This document shows positions 16,981 through 25,639 of a stretch of DNA of 64,000 bases, piece by piece; positions within the stretch are counted from its first letter, which is position 1; every line of letters begins with the position of its first letter. The DNA is from Ponticaulis profundi (GTDB lineage: Bacteria > Pseudomonadota > Alphaproteobacteria > Caulobacterales > Hyphomonadaceae), in contig NZ_JBHSSW010000028.1 of NCBI RefSeq assembly GCF_042659465.1, positions 219,068-283,067 of the forward strand, read 5' to 3'. The notes under the pieces were generated by a model, which saw only the letters and a list, made by a program, of their open reading frames with translations, made no database searches and was not told where the DNA came from. The position numbers were made by a program, and so were the translations under genes.

Positions 16981-16989
16981 GCGGTACAA
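16981..16989 (+). repeat. Candidate integrase arm-type site near attL
   Basis: GCGGTACAA occurs here, just before the integrase start, and again at 32674-32682 with a near copy (CGGTACAA) at 32662-32669, close to attR. Short repeats flanking both borders suggest arm-type binding sites for the integrase. This is inference from position and repetition only. Confidence 0.45.
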
Positions 16990-16995
16990 TTGGGT

Positions 16996-18768
16996 ATGGC
17001 CAAGAAAGAAAATCTACCCAACTTCTGTCGACGGAAAACAGATCGGACTATCGAAGTCAGGATCACACTGACTGAAGACCAGGCGAATCTTTTAGGTAAA
17101 AAAAACCTCGTCAAAAGTTTGAAGACTAAGAGCGTCGCTGTAGCACGCCGACGAGCTCCAGGCGTGGTCTCAGAGCTTCTCGAACAGATTAATCAATCCG
17201 ATGATAAAGGGAAGAATCTATCAGTCGAAATCCTTCAAAAGCGAATGTTAGAATGGAAGATCAGAAAACAGACGCACTGCGCAAATCTAGCGCTTTCGAC
17301 CGGAGATCTGGAAGATTTCAAGCTACCACTTTTTGACATTAAAGAGGGTTGGGTTGAGACGACCTCAATCGTGAATGGGCAAAACGTCGTACAATACCAA
17401 CCTAAGAAGATGTTCAGCCATCCAAAGAAAGTCATTCGTGAAATTTGCTCAATGAACGAGGATGAGATTGTTTCGGAGAGTGCGTTCACGATGTTGCGGC
17501 AGAGTGTTTCTGAAACTGTTGCTGCAGTAGAGAACTTTGCAAAAGAACTGAAGTCAGGAAATCCCGAAGCAATTGAATTCGCGTCCCAGTTAGTGAGAAA
17601 AAAGACTAAGAGCGTTGACTCTGATGTCCCTTACCAAAGCGAGAGCGCCGCGGCTGTAACTGTGACCCAGGCCTTTGACTCTTGGTCTGACTGGCACAAG
17701 CGTGAGGGTAAGGACGAAGATACTATAACGTCATTCAAAACCAATATCGATCGGTTCGTGTCTGTGTTTGGTGACTTGCCAGTCGCCAATGTCACGAGTG
17801 CAGATGCCGACAAATTCGTCCGGTTGCTGGAAAAATGCCCAGCCAGACCCCCTAAATCGGTCCGGGAAGATATGACGTTCAACGAGTTGGTTGACTGGAA
17901 CCAGGAAGCGGGAATGAACTGTTTGTCAGCGGGTACTGTCAGATCCGCGGTTTCCGCGATGTCTGCGATATTCGGGAAATGCGTCAGAGACGGGACTATC
18001 TCTAAAAACCCATTCCGAGTGCCAAAAGTATCGAAGGGTAAGAAGGCAAATCGGAAGTTCTTCGATGAACGTGATCTAAAAAAAATATTCAGTATGCCAT
18101 ACTATACCGGTAGTGAGCCAATACCTCCTGGTGGAAAGGGACCCGCGGCGCTCTGGCTGCCGATCCTAGCGCTACTAACTGGCGCACGTCAGGAAGAAAT
18201 AGCTCAGCTGCATCACTCAGATGTCAAGAAAGTCGATGGTGTGTGGGTGATTAGCTTCCAAGACGTCGATGAAGTCTCCGGCGAACACTATACGCTGGAC
18301 GATCCTGAATCGAAGAGAATAAAGAATTCGCATGGTGGTGATGCGGCCGCAATGCGACTTGTGCCCGTCAGCAACAGGCTGATTGAGATCGGCTTTCTAG
18401 ACTTTGTCGAGAAGCAAAGATCTTCGTCAGTCAAACGATTATTTCCTGAAGTTAAACACAACTCTAAGGTTATTAAGGGGAACAAGGCTCGGAATTGGTC
18501 GAAGTGGTGGGGAAAATACTTCCGCGAAAAAACGGGCATAACCGATCCAACGAAAGTTTTTCATTCTTTCAGGCATACGTTCCGACATGAGGCACGCCAA
18601 GTTGGTGTTTTGGAAGATGTGATCAAAGAGCTTTCCGGACACGAGAACCATGACGATTACGGGTATGGTCGAAATATTCACGGAAGACGTTTCGACGTAG
18701 ATACATTGAAGCGCGAAATCGATAAAATTGCATTCAAGAAAATTTCGATTTCAATTCCCAAGACCTGA
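16996..18768 (+). CDS. Tyrosine-type site-specific integrase
   Basis: This recombinase, about 590 residues, would insert and excise the island at tRNA-Ser. The N-terminal region (NLPNFCRRKTDRTIEVR, then SLKTKSVAVARRRAPGV) resembles the DUF6538 domain found on many island integrases. A SAM-like core-binding domain lies at about 220-350. The C-terminal catalytic domain shows the first Arg in LLTGARQEEIAQL, the HxxR box in HSFRHTFRHEA, LSGH, and a Tyr in the DYGYGR stretch. ATG 16996 is preferred to GTG 16963 because the protein pattern begins there. It is the first gene inside the left border. Confidence 0.93.
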   Translation: MAKKENLPNFCRRKTDRTIEVRITLTEDQANLLGKKNLVKSLKTKSVAVARRRAPGVVSELLEQINQSDDKGKNLSVEILQKRMLEWKIRKQTHCANLALSTGDLEDFKLPLFDIKEGWVETTSIVNGQNVVQYQPKKMFSHPKKVIREICSMNEDEIVSESAFTMLRQSVSETVAAVENFAKELKSGNPEAIEFASQLVRKKTKSVDSDVPYQSESAAAVTVTQAFDSWSDWHKREGKDEDTITSFKTNIDRFVSVFGDLPVANVTSADADKFVRLLEKCPARPPKSVREDMTFNELVDWNQEAGMNCLSAGTVRSAVSAMSAIFGKCVRDGTISKNPFRVPKVSKGKKANRKFFDERDLKKIFSMPYYTGSEPIPPGGKGPAALWLPILALLTGARQEEIAQLHHSDVKKVDGVWVISFQDVDEVSGEHYTLDDPESKRIKNSHGGDAAAMRLVPVSNRLIEIGFLDFVEKQRSSSVKRLFPEVKHNSKVIKGNKARNWSKWWGKYFREKTGITDPTKVFHSFRHTFRHEARQVGVLEDVIKELSGHENHDDYGYGRNIHGRRFDVDTLKREIDKIAFKKISISIPKT

Positions 18769-18854
18769 CTTCTTCCTATCTCAGCGCCGATATCGGAGGT
18801 CAGCGGAGAGATCACACGTCGCGATTTCTCACCTGGTGAGCGAAAGGTTTGTAG

Positions 18855-19370
18855 ATGGGATCGGAAAATATATTTTTCAGCGGCTATGTTTCTGCGCTCG
18901 TATCCGCAATGCCTGAGTGTAGTGAATCGGTCGCGACCTGGCATCGTGATCCGGTTGGTGGAAATGCATCAATACAGTTCGACGTCGGGAGCTGGCTCAA
19001 CGAACTCTCTGCAGAATTGCGGCCGAGCACCTTTGCTCACATCTTAGATGGTGATCATGATTCGGTGTCGAGTTGCGTGAGAATAACCTTCAGAGGATGG
19101 GGGAACATTCTTCCGATATTGGCTAGTCGAGGGGTTGATGGTTTCGGGGTCGTTTTCTCGAGCGCTATGTCAGATGAAGGCGTGGAAGTAGATGATCTGC
19201 AAATTTCGTCATTGGCAATCCCGAGTGTGGATGTAGACCAATCTGTGGCCCAACAATCTGATCCATTGGCAGCAGCGTTGTCTGAAGTCGTCAGATTGAG
19301 AAAATGGCTTTTGCAGAATTCGGATGAGCTATCTAGATGGCGTGCTCTGGCAATGCAGCAGCCCAATTGA
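18855..19370 (+). CDS. Hypothetical protein of the island
   Basis: The product is 171 residues with no signal peptide or membrane segment. I do not recognise the family. Hydrophobic beta-like stretches (VRITFRGWGNILPILASRG, GFGVVFSSA) occupy the middle, and the C-terminal 45 residues look helical (DPLAAALSEVVRLRKWLLQNSDELSRWRA), perhaps a short coiled coil. AAAGG lies about 9 bases before the ATG. It follows the integrase by 86 bases on the same strand and could share its transcript. Confidence 0.6.
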   Translation: MGSENIFFSGYVSALVSAMPECSESVATWHRDPVGGNASIQFDVGSWLNELSAELRPSTFAHILDGDHDSVSSCVRITFRGWGNILPILASRGVDGFGVVFSSAMSDEGVEVDDLQISSLAIPSVDVDQSVAQQSDPLAAALSEVVRLRKWLLQNSDELSRWRALAMQQPN

Positions 19371-20388
19371 GACTTGGCGAAAGCCAGGCAAGCGCGCGAC
19401 GGATGCTTTATTGGAGTCAGATTGCTTTAGCGATTAAAACAACCTTAAGCACTCGGATGCGGCGGCGAGCAATTGTTACGCGATGTCCCGCGGGACGCAT
19501 TTTCACTATCTGCAAGCGGATTGCCGATGCGGATGAGGCGCAACCGACGTTCCGATCCGCTGGCTGATTAGGTGGTGCGAGGAAAAATGCAGCTCATGGG
19601 GATCAGGAATATTGCTGTAAGTTCAGTGAAAAACTATAAAATTCAATTGACTATAAAATAATTCCAGATTTGCCGAGCGATTCTTGATCTCATGGATAAA
19701 TAGATCTGACGATACGTTTATTCCCTCATTTTCGTATCTAAAGATCAAAGATGGGGGTCGCTCCGAGTCCTTCTCGGTACGTGCTCAGTTCATCAGCTTG
19801 ATGGATGTGAAACAAAGGTTGATCGTCCGAGGTTACGTTTCTCAAACTAAAACCCCGGCCTCGTCAAAGGCTTTTACCGGCTGATGACAGGAACCAGAAC
19901 CGCATATGGTGCTCTACGGAGTTATAATCTAAATCGATCTACGGATCACGTCTTCTGCCTCGGACATGAAACGAGGTAGCACCGAACCGGCTGACCCACG
20001 ATACGGGTGTTCTGGGGATTTGGATGGTTGTAAAAATGGTAATCGGTAAACTGCGCTGAAGCGGTAGACTCATAGTTGTGATTTTTGTGACTATGGATCA
20101 GCTATTTGACATATGTATGAACATACAAAATGAAATAGTATGCTATCTTCCGACACCACGTGTCTGAACCAAGCATACGCCTAATGCTCATCACTTCGTG
20201 ATATCGCATGGCACTTGTTAGTTCTCTACATATCTCAAACAAAATATCTGATTCACATAATTATTGACCATAATATTATTAAAAATATTAGTTAAAATAA
20301 TCAGTTTCAAATCCTTCGAGCTCTCTACCCACCGAACAGCGCGGGGTGAACTATACCCAAAATTCAAATTTATCGAAAAGCGATAAAT
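19371..20388. other. About 1 kb without a convincing gene
   Basis: Short frames occur (for example 19684-19884, 66 codons) but none has a good start signal or a recognisable motif. The right half (20100-20390) is AT-rich. A perfect inverted repeat TGTATG-AA-CATACA at 20114-20127 could be an operator. Parts of 19440-19570 look like decayed coding sequence but I cannot name a source. Confidence 0.5.
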
Positions 20389-20390
20389 TT
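20366..20390 (-). terminator. Hairpin at the end of hsdM
   Basis: AAATTTATCG at 20366-20375 pairs with CGATAAATTT at 20381-20390 around a 5-base loop. On the minus strand it starts at the hsdM stop codon and is followed by GAATTTT. It is AT-rich with a short T tract, so it may be a weak terminator of the restriction operon. Confidence 0.5.
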
Positions 20391-21864
20391 ATAGGTTCGC
20401 AGCGACCCCTCGAAAGCTCGCCAGACCCGCTTCCAAATTCTCGATAATTTCAGACGCCAACACATCTGGATCAGGGAGATTATCCAAATCGGTCAGGCTC
20501 TTATCCTTCAGCCAGAACACATCCAGACTGGTCTTGTCGCGATCGGTCAGCTCTTCATAAGAGTACTTGCGCCACCGGCCTTCCGGGTTTTCTTCTGACC
20601 ACGTTTCAATACGCTCATGACGATTGGCTGGGTTGTAGCACTCGATGAAGTCAGCCAGGTTCTCAAAGCCCATCGTTTTCTTCTTCAGCGTATGGTGCAC
20701 ATTGGTCCGGTAATCATAGAACCAGACCTCTTTCGTCCATGGGTTTTTTGAGGCCTCATGGTTGTCGAAGAAGATGACATTCGCTTTCACGCCATTCGCA
20801 TAGAAGATTCCCGTTGGCAGACGCAGGATGGTGTGCAGATCGGTGTTGCGCAGAAGCTGCTTTCGAACTGTTTCACCGGCGCCACCTTCAAACAAAACGT
20901 TATCCGGAACGACGACAGCAGCGCGACCAGTCGTTTTCAACATCGTCCGGATATGCTGGACGAAGTTCAGCTGCTTGTTTGATGTCGTGGTCCAGAAGTC
21001 TTGACGGTTATAGACCAGCTCTTCCTTGTCCTCTTCGCCGTCCTCATTGGTGACTGTCATGGAGGCTTTGCGGCCAAATGGTGGGTTCGCCAGAACATAG
21101 TCATAGGTGTTGCTGGATGTGGCTACCAAGGCGTCAGCAGATGAGATTGGCGTCTCACCTGTCATCTCGCCGATATTGTGCAGAAACATATTCATCAGGC
21201 AGAGCCGACGCGTATTCGCGACAATCTCGTTTCCGGCAAACGTCTCGTTCTTCAGGAACTCCTTCTGTGCCTTATCGAGTTGATAGTTCTGCGGATCGGT
21301 CAGGAAGTCATAGGCCGCCAGGAAGAAGCCACCAGTGCCGCAGGATGGGTCCGCAATCGTCTTTCCCGGCTCAGGTCGCATACATTCCACCATCGCTTTG
21401 ATAAGTGGTCTTGGTGTAAAATACTGACCGGCGCCGGATTTCGTATCTGCCGCGTTCTTTTCCAGCAGACCTTCATAAATGTCGCCCTTCACATCGGCGC
21501 CCATCATGATCCATTGCGTTTCACCGATCATGTTGATCAATCGGCTCAGCTTGGCAGGGTCCTGAATTTTGTTCTGAGCCTTGGTGAAAATCTGGCCGAG
21601 CATACCGGTCTTCTTGCCCAGTTCACGCAGTAGCTTCACGTAATGCGCTTCCAGATCAGCGCCCTTCTTCGAAGACAATGATGCCCAGTTATACTCAGCC
21701 GGAATACCGACATCCCGGTTGTAAGGTGGCCTGGAGTATTCATCCGCCATTTTCAGGAAGATGAGATAGGTCAGCTGTTCGAGATAATCGCCATATCCGA
21801 CGCCATCATCACGAAGCGTATTGCAGAACGACCAGACCTTGGAAACGATAGATGCAGTATTCAT
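20389..21864 (-). CDS. hsdM: Type I restriction-modification system, DNA methyltransferase (M) subunit
   Basis: This adenine-N6 methyltransferase subunit acts with HsdS to modify host DNA and with HsdR to restrict foreign DNA. The 491-residue protein has the N-terminal helical HsdM_N domain (SKVWSFCNTLRDDGVGYGDYLEQLTYLIFLKMADE). The catalytic domain shows the SAM motif DPSCGTGGFFLAAYDFL (motif I) and ANPPFG (motif IV), with GQYFTPRPLI before motif I. It is the last gene of the operon and its ATG overlaps the stop of the DUF262 gene by 4 bases. The split of hsdM from hsdS by two other genes is unusual. Confidence 0.95.
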   Translation of the reverse strand: MNTASIVSKVWSFCNTLRDDGVGYGDYLEQLTYLIFLKMADEYSRPPYNRDVGIPAEYNWASLSSKKGADLEAHYVKLLRELGKKTGMLGQIFTKAQNKIQDPAKLSRLINMIGETQWIMMGADVKGDIYEGLLEKNAADTKSGAGQYFTPRPLIKAMVECMRPEPGKTIADPSCGTGGFFLAAYDFLTDPQNYQLDKAQKEFLKNETFAGNEIVANTRRLCLMNMFLHNIGEMTGETPISSADALVATSSNTYDYVLANPPFGRKASMTVTNEDGEEDKEELVYNRQDFWTTTSNKQLNFVQHIRTMLKTTGRAAVVVPDNVLFEGGAGETVRKQLLRNTDLHTILRLPTGIFYANGVKANVIFFDNHEASKNPWTKEVWFYDYRTNVHHTLKKKTMGFENLADFIECYNPANRHERIETWSEENPEGRWRKYSYEELTDRDKTSLDVFWLKDKSLTDLDNLPDPDVLASEIIENLEAGLASFRGVAANL

Positions 21865-23702
21865 GTCTCAGAGGTCTCCAGATCGTCGTCTTCGGTTTCG
21901 GCGGCCTTATCCATCACACCTTCCACAAGCTTCAGGAGAGCGCGCCTACGGGCTTTGTAGAAAGCATCAAAGTCATCAGCTCGCATCGTGGCCGGATCGA
22001 TGAAGTGACCAGCTAGAATTTCATCCATGCCGTCGTCAGAAAGACCAACCTGCTCATGGTTCTGAATTTGATTCAGATATTGCGACGGCGCCTTGGCTCC
22101 AATCATCCGATTGACTTTAAATGAGATGGGCGTCTTGTTGACGACCGCATTGTAGACGGATGGCGGATAGCCCGCTTTTTCACACCAGTCGCGTGGGAAG
22201 ATATGATGGATATCGAGCGCGATCCCATCTTTCTCAAGCTCGTCCACTGTGCCTTTCCAGAAGAAGTCTTTGGCACCCTGGCGCAACACCAAAACGTTCA
22301 GCCCCTTATAAGCCGCTGAGTTTCTGGTCCGCAGTGTATCGAGACGACTTGGTTGGAATGATGCATCAATAATGGTGCGTGGAAGATCAGTCTTCTGCTC
22401 TTCGGTTGGATCAGCTTCGCCGAGTCCAATCCAGATCATCAGTTCTTCAAGGTCATTAGCGATCCGGGTTTCTACGGCGCCGCCATAAAGCTCACCGAAC
22501 ACACCGCACCAGAACCACTTCGATAGCTTCTCGAAGATTTTCGGTTCCATCCAGCGATTACCCAACAGAACCATGACAGCTGCAATCGGAACCAGCTGTG
22601 TGCGATACGGCAATTCATCAGATGAGAAGAACCGTTCACGACGCATGAATTTCGCCGCCTGGATGAAGCCTTGCTCCACCTTGTCGGCCCATTCCTTGTA
22701 GTCATCGAGGTCCAGTGTGAGCACTGTTGCACGCTTTGCGCTGACGGCGGTCGCCAGTTTGCCCCTCTTGCCCTCTAAGAGATCCGTAGAGCGCTTCTCA
22801 TAAGTTTTTAGGAGTGATATGGCCTGAAGGAAGTCTGTGGGCTCTACGGTGCTTAAAATCGCTTCTTGGTGAACGCGCTTCACGCGGCCCTCGACCTTTC
22901 TCAGGTCACTTCCATACCAGTCGTCGCGAAGGTTGAAGTTGTCTGCGGCAAAACTGGCTGTGACGAGTTCGAACACCGAAAGCGGAACACCGCCAGTGTT
23001 CACCTTCTCGAACACCAGACAGACCGCTTCTTTGCTGGTCGCCTTCTTCAATTCGATTACCGGCACCTGATAGTTTCGATAGGCGTTCAGCACTTGACGA
23101 CGAAACTTCATATAGTCGCCAAACCGGTCTGGATTGTGCTCCTGAAGGCTTTCTTCCCACGCATCTGAATTCAGAATCTGATTGCACGGGAAGTAGAAGG
23201 CTTTGCACTCATTCTCTGGCGTTGAAAGGTCGAGGTCGATCTTCCGGCCAAAGTCAGATTTGATCATGCGGTCTTCATCAACGGCGATGATGGACTCATC
23301 CAGCCGGTCATCCTGAAGCGCCAGTTCGATGTCGATGTAATAGTATCGTTTGATCGCCTTCTTTTTGGCGTCAGTCGTGTTCACTGGCTTATCGAGAGCA
23401 AGTGTCTGCGTAAGAGACGTCAGGCGCTGCTGGCCGTCCAGGATCAGGCGTTCTGGTTCAGTCTTCGAGTTGGCCAAAGTGACGTTCTCAACGGGGCGAA
23501 CCTGAAACCGGACATCGCCGCCAGTTTCCAGCAACATCACAGCCCCCACAGGGAATGACCTGGCAATCGAGACCAGCAGGGATCGGATATGGTCGTCATC
23601 CCAAACCCAGCCACGCTGAAAGTCTGGCAGTTGAAGTTTGCCTTCCGTGATTTCACGGATCAAATCCGGCAAACTGGCTTTGGTGCTGTCAAACGTACTC
23701 AT
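21861..23702 (-). CDS. DUF262/HNH protein, GmrSD-like, embedded in the type I operon
   Basis: The product is 613 residues. The N-terminal DUF262 (GmrS/ParB-Srx fold) shows LPDFQRGWVWDDDHIRSLL, where Q-R-G-x-V-W is the family's signature, and LILDGQQRLTSL, the nucleotide-binding DGQQR motif. The C-terminal part contains LDIHHIFPRDWCEKAG, an HNH-like nuclease motif. GmrSD family proteins are modification-dependent (type IV) restriction enzymes that cut DNA with modified cytosines, using NTP. It overlaps hsdM by 4 bases and abuts the nuclease gene upstream, so all are translated together. Its substrate here is unknown; a type IV role inside a type I operon is inferred. Confidence 0.88.
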   Translation of the reverse strand: MSTFDSTKASLPDLIREITEGKLQLPDFQRGWVWDDDHIRSLLVSIARSFPVGAVMLLETGGDVRFQVRPVENVTLANSKTEPERLILDGQQRLTSLTQTLALDKPVNTTDAKKKAIKRYYYIDIELALQDDRLDESIIAVDEDRMIKSDFGRKIDLDLSTPENECKAFYFPCNQILNSDAWEESLQEHNPDRFGDYMKFRRQVLNAYRNYQVPVIELKKATSKEAVCLVFEKVNTGGVPLSVFELVTASFAADNFNLRDDWYGSDLRKVEGRVKRVHQEAILSTVEPTDFLQAISLLKTYEKRSTDLLEGKRGKLATAVSAKRATVLTLDLDDYKEWADKVEQGFIQAAKFMRRERFFSSDELPYRTQLVPIAAVMVLLGNRWMEPKIFEKLSKWFWCGVFGELYGGAVETRIANDLEELMIWIGLGEADPTEEQKTDLPRTIIDASFQPSRLDTLRTRNSAAYKGLNVLVLRQGAKDFFWKGTVDELEKDGIALDIHHIFPRDWCEKAGYPPSVYNAVVNKTPISFKVNRMIGAKAPSQYLNQIQNHEQVGLSDDGMDEILAGHFIDPATMRADDFDAFYKARRRALLKLVEGVMDKAAETEDDDLETSET

Positions 23703-24155
23703 CTAATGATCCAATATTTCCAGTGTCTTCAGCTCGACGTCGAATTCCCAGAACTCAACATCTGGAGGTACAAGATGGAAGCGGGTTCGCAGGTAGTAAG
23801 CGCCGAGTGACTCACCGCTCGATTTCTTTTTACTCTTCTGAATGAAAAATATTTTCCGGAATGTGCTCGGTGCGATGTGAAAATAATACATCGCCTCACT
23901 CCAGTTTTGGATTTTGGCGCTCGGCATATTGTCGCCAGATGTCCATGTGTGAGATTTACATTCAACCAACACTCTTGGTTCGTCGGAGCCTAGGTCGAAC
24001 TTATGGTGTTTCTTGCGATTGCCGACACCTACAAGGGCCTCATAGTCATATCTTGTGCGAATGCCTTTCTGCTCCAAAACGGCTTTCGCAATGTCTTCGA
24101 AGTCACGTCCCGCATGAGCGTTACTGATAGATCCGATCCGTTGAAAATTACTCAT
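23703..24155 (-). CDS. PD-(D/E)XK nuclease-like protein in the restriction operon
   Basis: The product is 150 residues. The pattern E20, then D54 and E65-C-K67 (FDLGSDEPRVLVECKSHT) fits the catalytic core of PD-(D/E)XK nucleases. The C-terminal half contains aromatic residues (YYFHIAPSTFRKIFFI) consistent with the rest of such a fold. I know of no exact family match. It starts inside the hsdS stop (4-base overlap) and its stop is directly followed by the DUF262 start, so it is probably a working partner of that protein. Nuclease activity is inferred from the motif only. Confidence 0.75.
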   Translation of the reverse strand: MSNFQRIGSISNAHAGRDFEDIAKAVLEQKGIRTRYDYEALVGVGNRKKHHKFDLGSDEPRVLVECKSHTWTSGDNMPSAKIQNWSEAMYYFHIAPSTFRKIFFIQKSKKKSSGESLGAYYLRTRFHLVPPDVEFWEFDVELKTLEILDH

Positions 24156-25639
24156 GCGGCGTCTTTCTCCGCCTTGATCCGTTCCAGCAGAACAGAGGCG
24201 GGTTCATCATTTGGGTCTTGTGGGACGAGTTGGCCGGAAAAGGCCTTCTTCAGGATGGATTGGCGAAGGGATTCAGATTGTTGAAGCGAGGCCGCTAACT
24301 CGTCTGTAATTCTTTGGTATTCACTCTCTATGACTTCGATGCGGCGATTTATTTCTGCCATCTCTTCCATTGAACAGAGCGGCAGAATGATATTGACCAT
24401 TCTTGTGAGACCTAGGTCTTGGTTGCCTACGCCATGAGTGTACCGCTGAGACTGCGCGTAGCAATCCGGACCATTCAGCGCATTTTGCAAGTAAAACGGT
24501 TCAAGCGACTGAGTGATTTTGAGAACCGCCACATGAACCCAAACATTGAATTCCCGCTCATATGTGTTCACTCTGGCGATACCAGTGGTGCCGCCTTTAG
24601 TATAAAGAATGTCCCCAACTTCGGGCTTACATCTGACGGAAAGTTCCTCATGCAGCTCTGGTGAGATGAACTTTACATTCTCGAAATCGATGCCGTGGGG
24701 ACGGATGTTTCCTCCGGAGAGAAATGGGATTCCGGTATCAGAATATTTCGGACTGTAATGGGGCCCGTCTTTCACTGACCAAACCAATGAACCCAACTTC
24801 ACCCATTTCCAACATTGAGGGATCGCCCCAAAAGAGGATACGTCTTCACTCGTTATGGGCGTTGGGTCTTTGTGCTGGCGAGGCTTACTCGGTTTTTTGC
24901 CCGGTTTGCCGTTGGCTTCCCAGTCTTTAATGGCGGCTTTCCACTCGGTGAGTTGTTCGGCGTAGCGAGATTCTCGTTCTTTCTGGATACGGTCCAGCAG
25001 CTGATCAGCAGTTTCGAGCTTGTCGGCGTTCTTCTTCCGCCAGGCTTCGGTCAGTTTACCTTCAAAGGCGTGTTTCAGAACGGCCTGACGATAGACCTCC
25101 AGCTGCGCCTTGGCGGTTTTCAGGCTCTCAATGCCTTTATCCAGCTCAGAGAAGAGTTCTTCAATCTTCGCCACAATCCGACGCTGTTCGTTGAGTGGAG
25201 GGATAGGCAGTTGAACGTGTGCTATTTCATGCCGCGCAAATCCATTTTGGGCGGATCGTGAAATCATCTTCAGCGGCGTTTGCAGGATAGACGTCTGAAG
25301 TATGTAAAATACGTACCTCTTATCCAGAAGCCTGCTGTCGAAAATGGTCTTAGCTAACGCCACATTGTAGGCGCCCTTCATTCCGGTAACGATTCTACCC
25401 AGAGAAGCGCCGTAACGGGCAATCAGGACGTCATCTGTTTCACAGAACTTAGTGACACGGTCATCGGGCACATAAGTCGGAACCGGCTTTAGCCCGAAGT
25501 CTCGAATTTGTAGTAGTCTGACGTATCCGTCTTGTGGGCTGTAAACAAATTCAGACTTTGGCGGTTGGCTACCACCTTGAACATCCATCACGTCGCCTAG
25601 AGAAGCGCAAACCCAGCTTGATGGAATTTCTTCACTCAC
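24152..25639 (-). CDS. hsdS: Type I restriction-modification system, specificity (S) subunit
   Basis: HsdS chooses the two-part DNA target for both modification and cutting. The 495-residue protein has two target-recognition domains. The first ends at a conserved IPIPPLNEQRRIVAKIEELF segment, followed by a long coiled coil that acts as the spacer (ELDKGIESLKTAKAQLEVYRQAVLKHAF). The second (WKWVKLGSLVWSVKDGP onward) ends with another helical spacer and QSILKKAFSGQLVPQDP. The insertion KPGKKPSKPRQ between them is basic. The ATG overlaps the hsdR stop by 4 bases. The recognition sequence cannot be predicted here. Confidence 0.94.
   Translation of the reverse strand: MSEEIPSSWVCASLGDVMDVQGGSQPPKSEFVYSPQDGYVRLLQIRDFGLKPVPTYVPDDRVTKFCETDDVLIARYGASLGRIVTGMKGAYNVALAKTIFDSRLLDKRYVFYILQTSILQTPLKMISRSAQNGFARHEIAHVQLPIPPLNEQRRIVAKIEELFSELDKGIESLKTAKAQLEVYRQAVLKHAFEGKLTEAWRKKNADKLETADQLLDRIQKERESRYAEQLTEWKAAIKDWEANGKPGKKPSKPRQHKDPTPITSEDVSSFGAIPQCWKWVKLGSLVWSVKDGPHYSPKYSDTGIPFLSGGNIRPHGIDFENVKFISPELHEELSVRCKPEVGDILYTKGGTTGIARVNTYEREFNVWVHVAVLKITQSLEPFYLQNALNGPDCYAQSQRYTHGVGNQDLGLTRMVNIILPLCSMEEMAEINRRIEVIESEYQRITDELAASLQQSESLRQSILKKAFSGQLVPQDPNDEPASVLLERIKAEKDAA

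Noticed and set aside
16697..16989. Two minus-strand frames of 77 codons over the tRNA-Ser
   Set aside because: They are antisense to the tRNA; their GGETGIRTLG- and QGFEPWVL-like text is the known spurious product of reading tRNA-Ser backwards.
19684..19884. 66-codon plus-strand frame after the integrase region
   Set aside because: No good start signal and no recognisable motif; its length is within chance for this AT-rich stretch.
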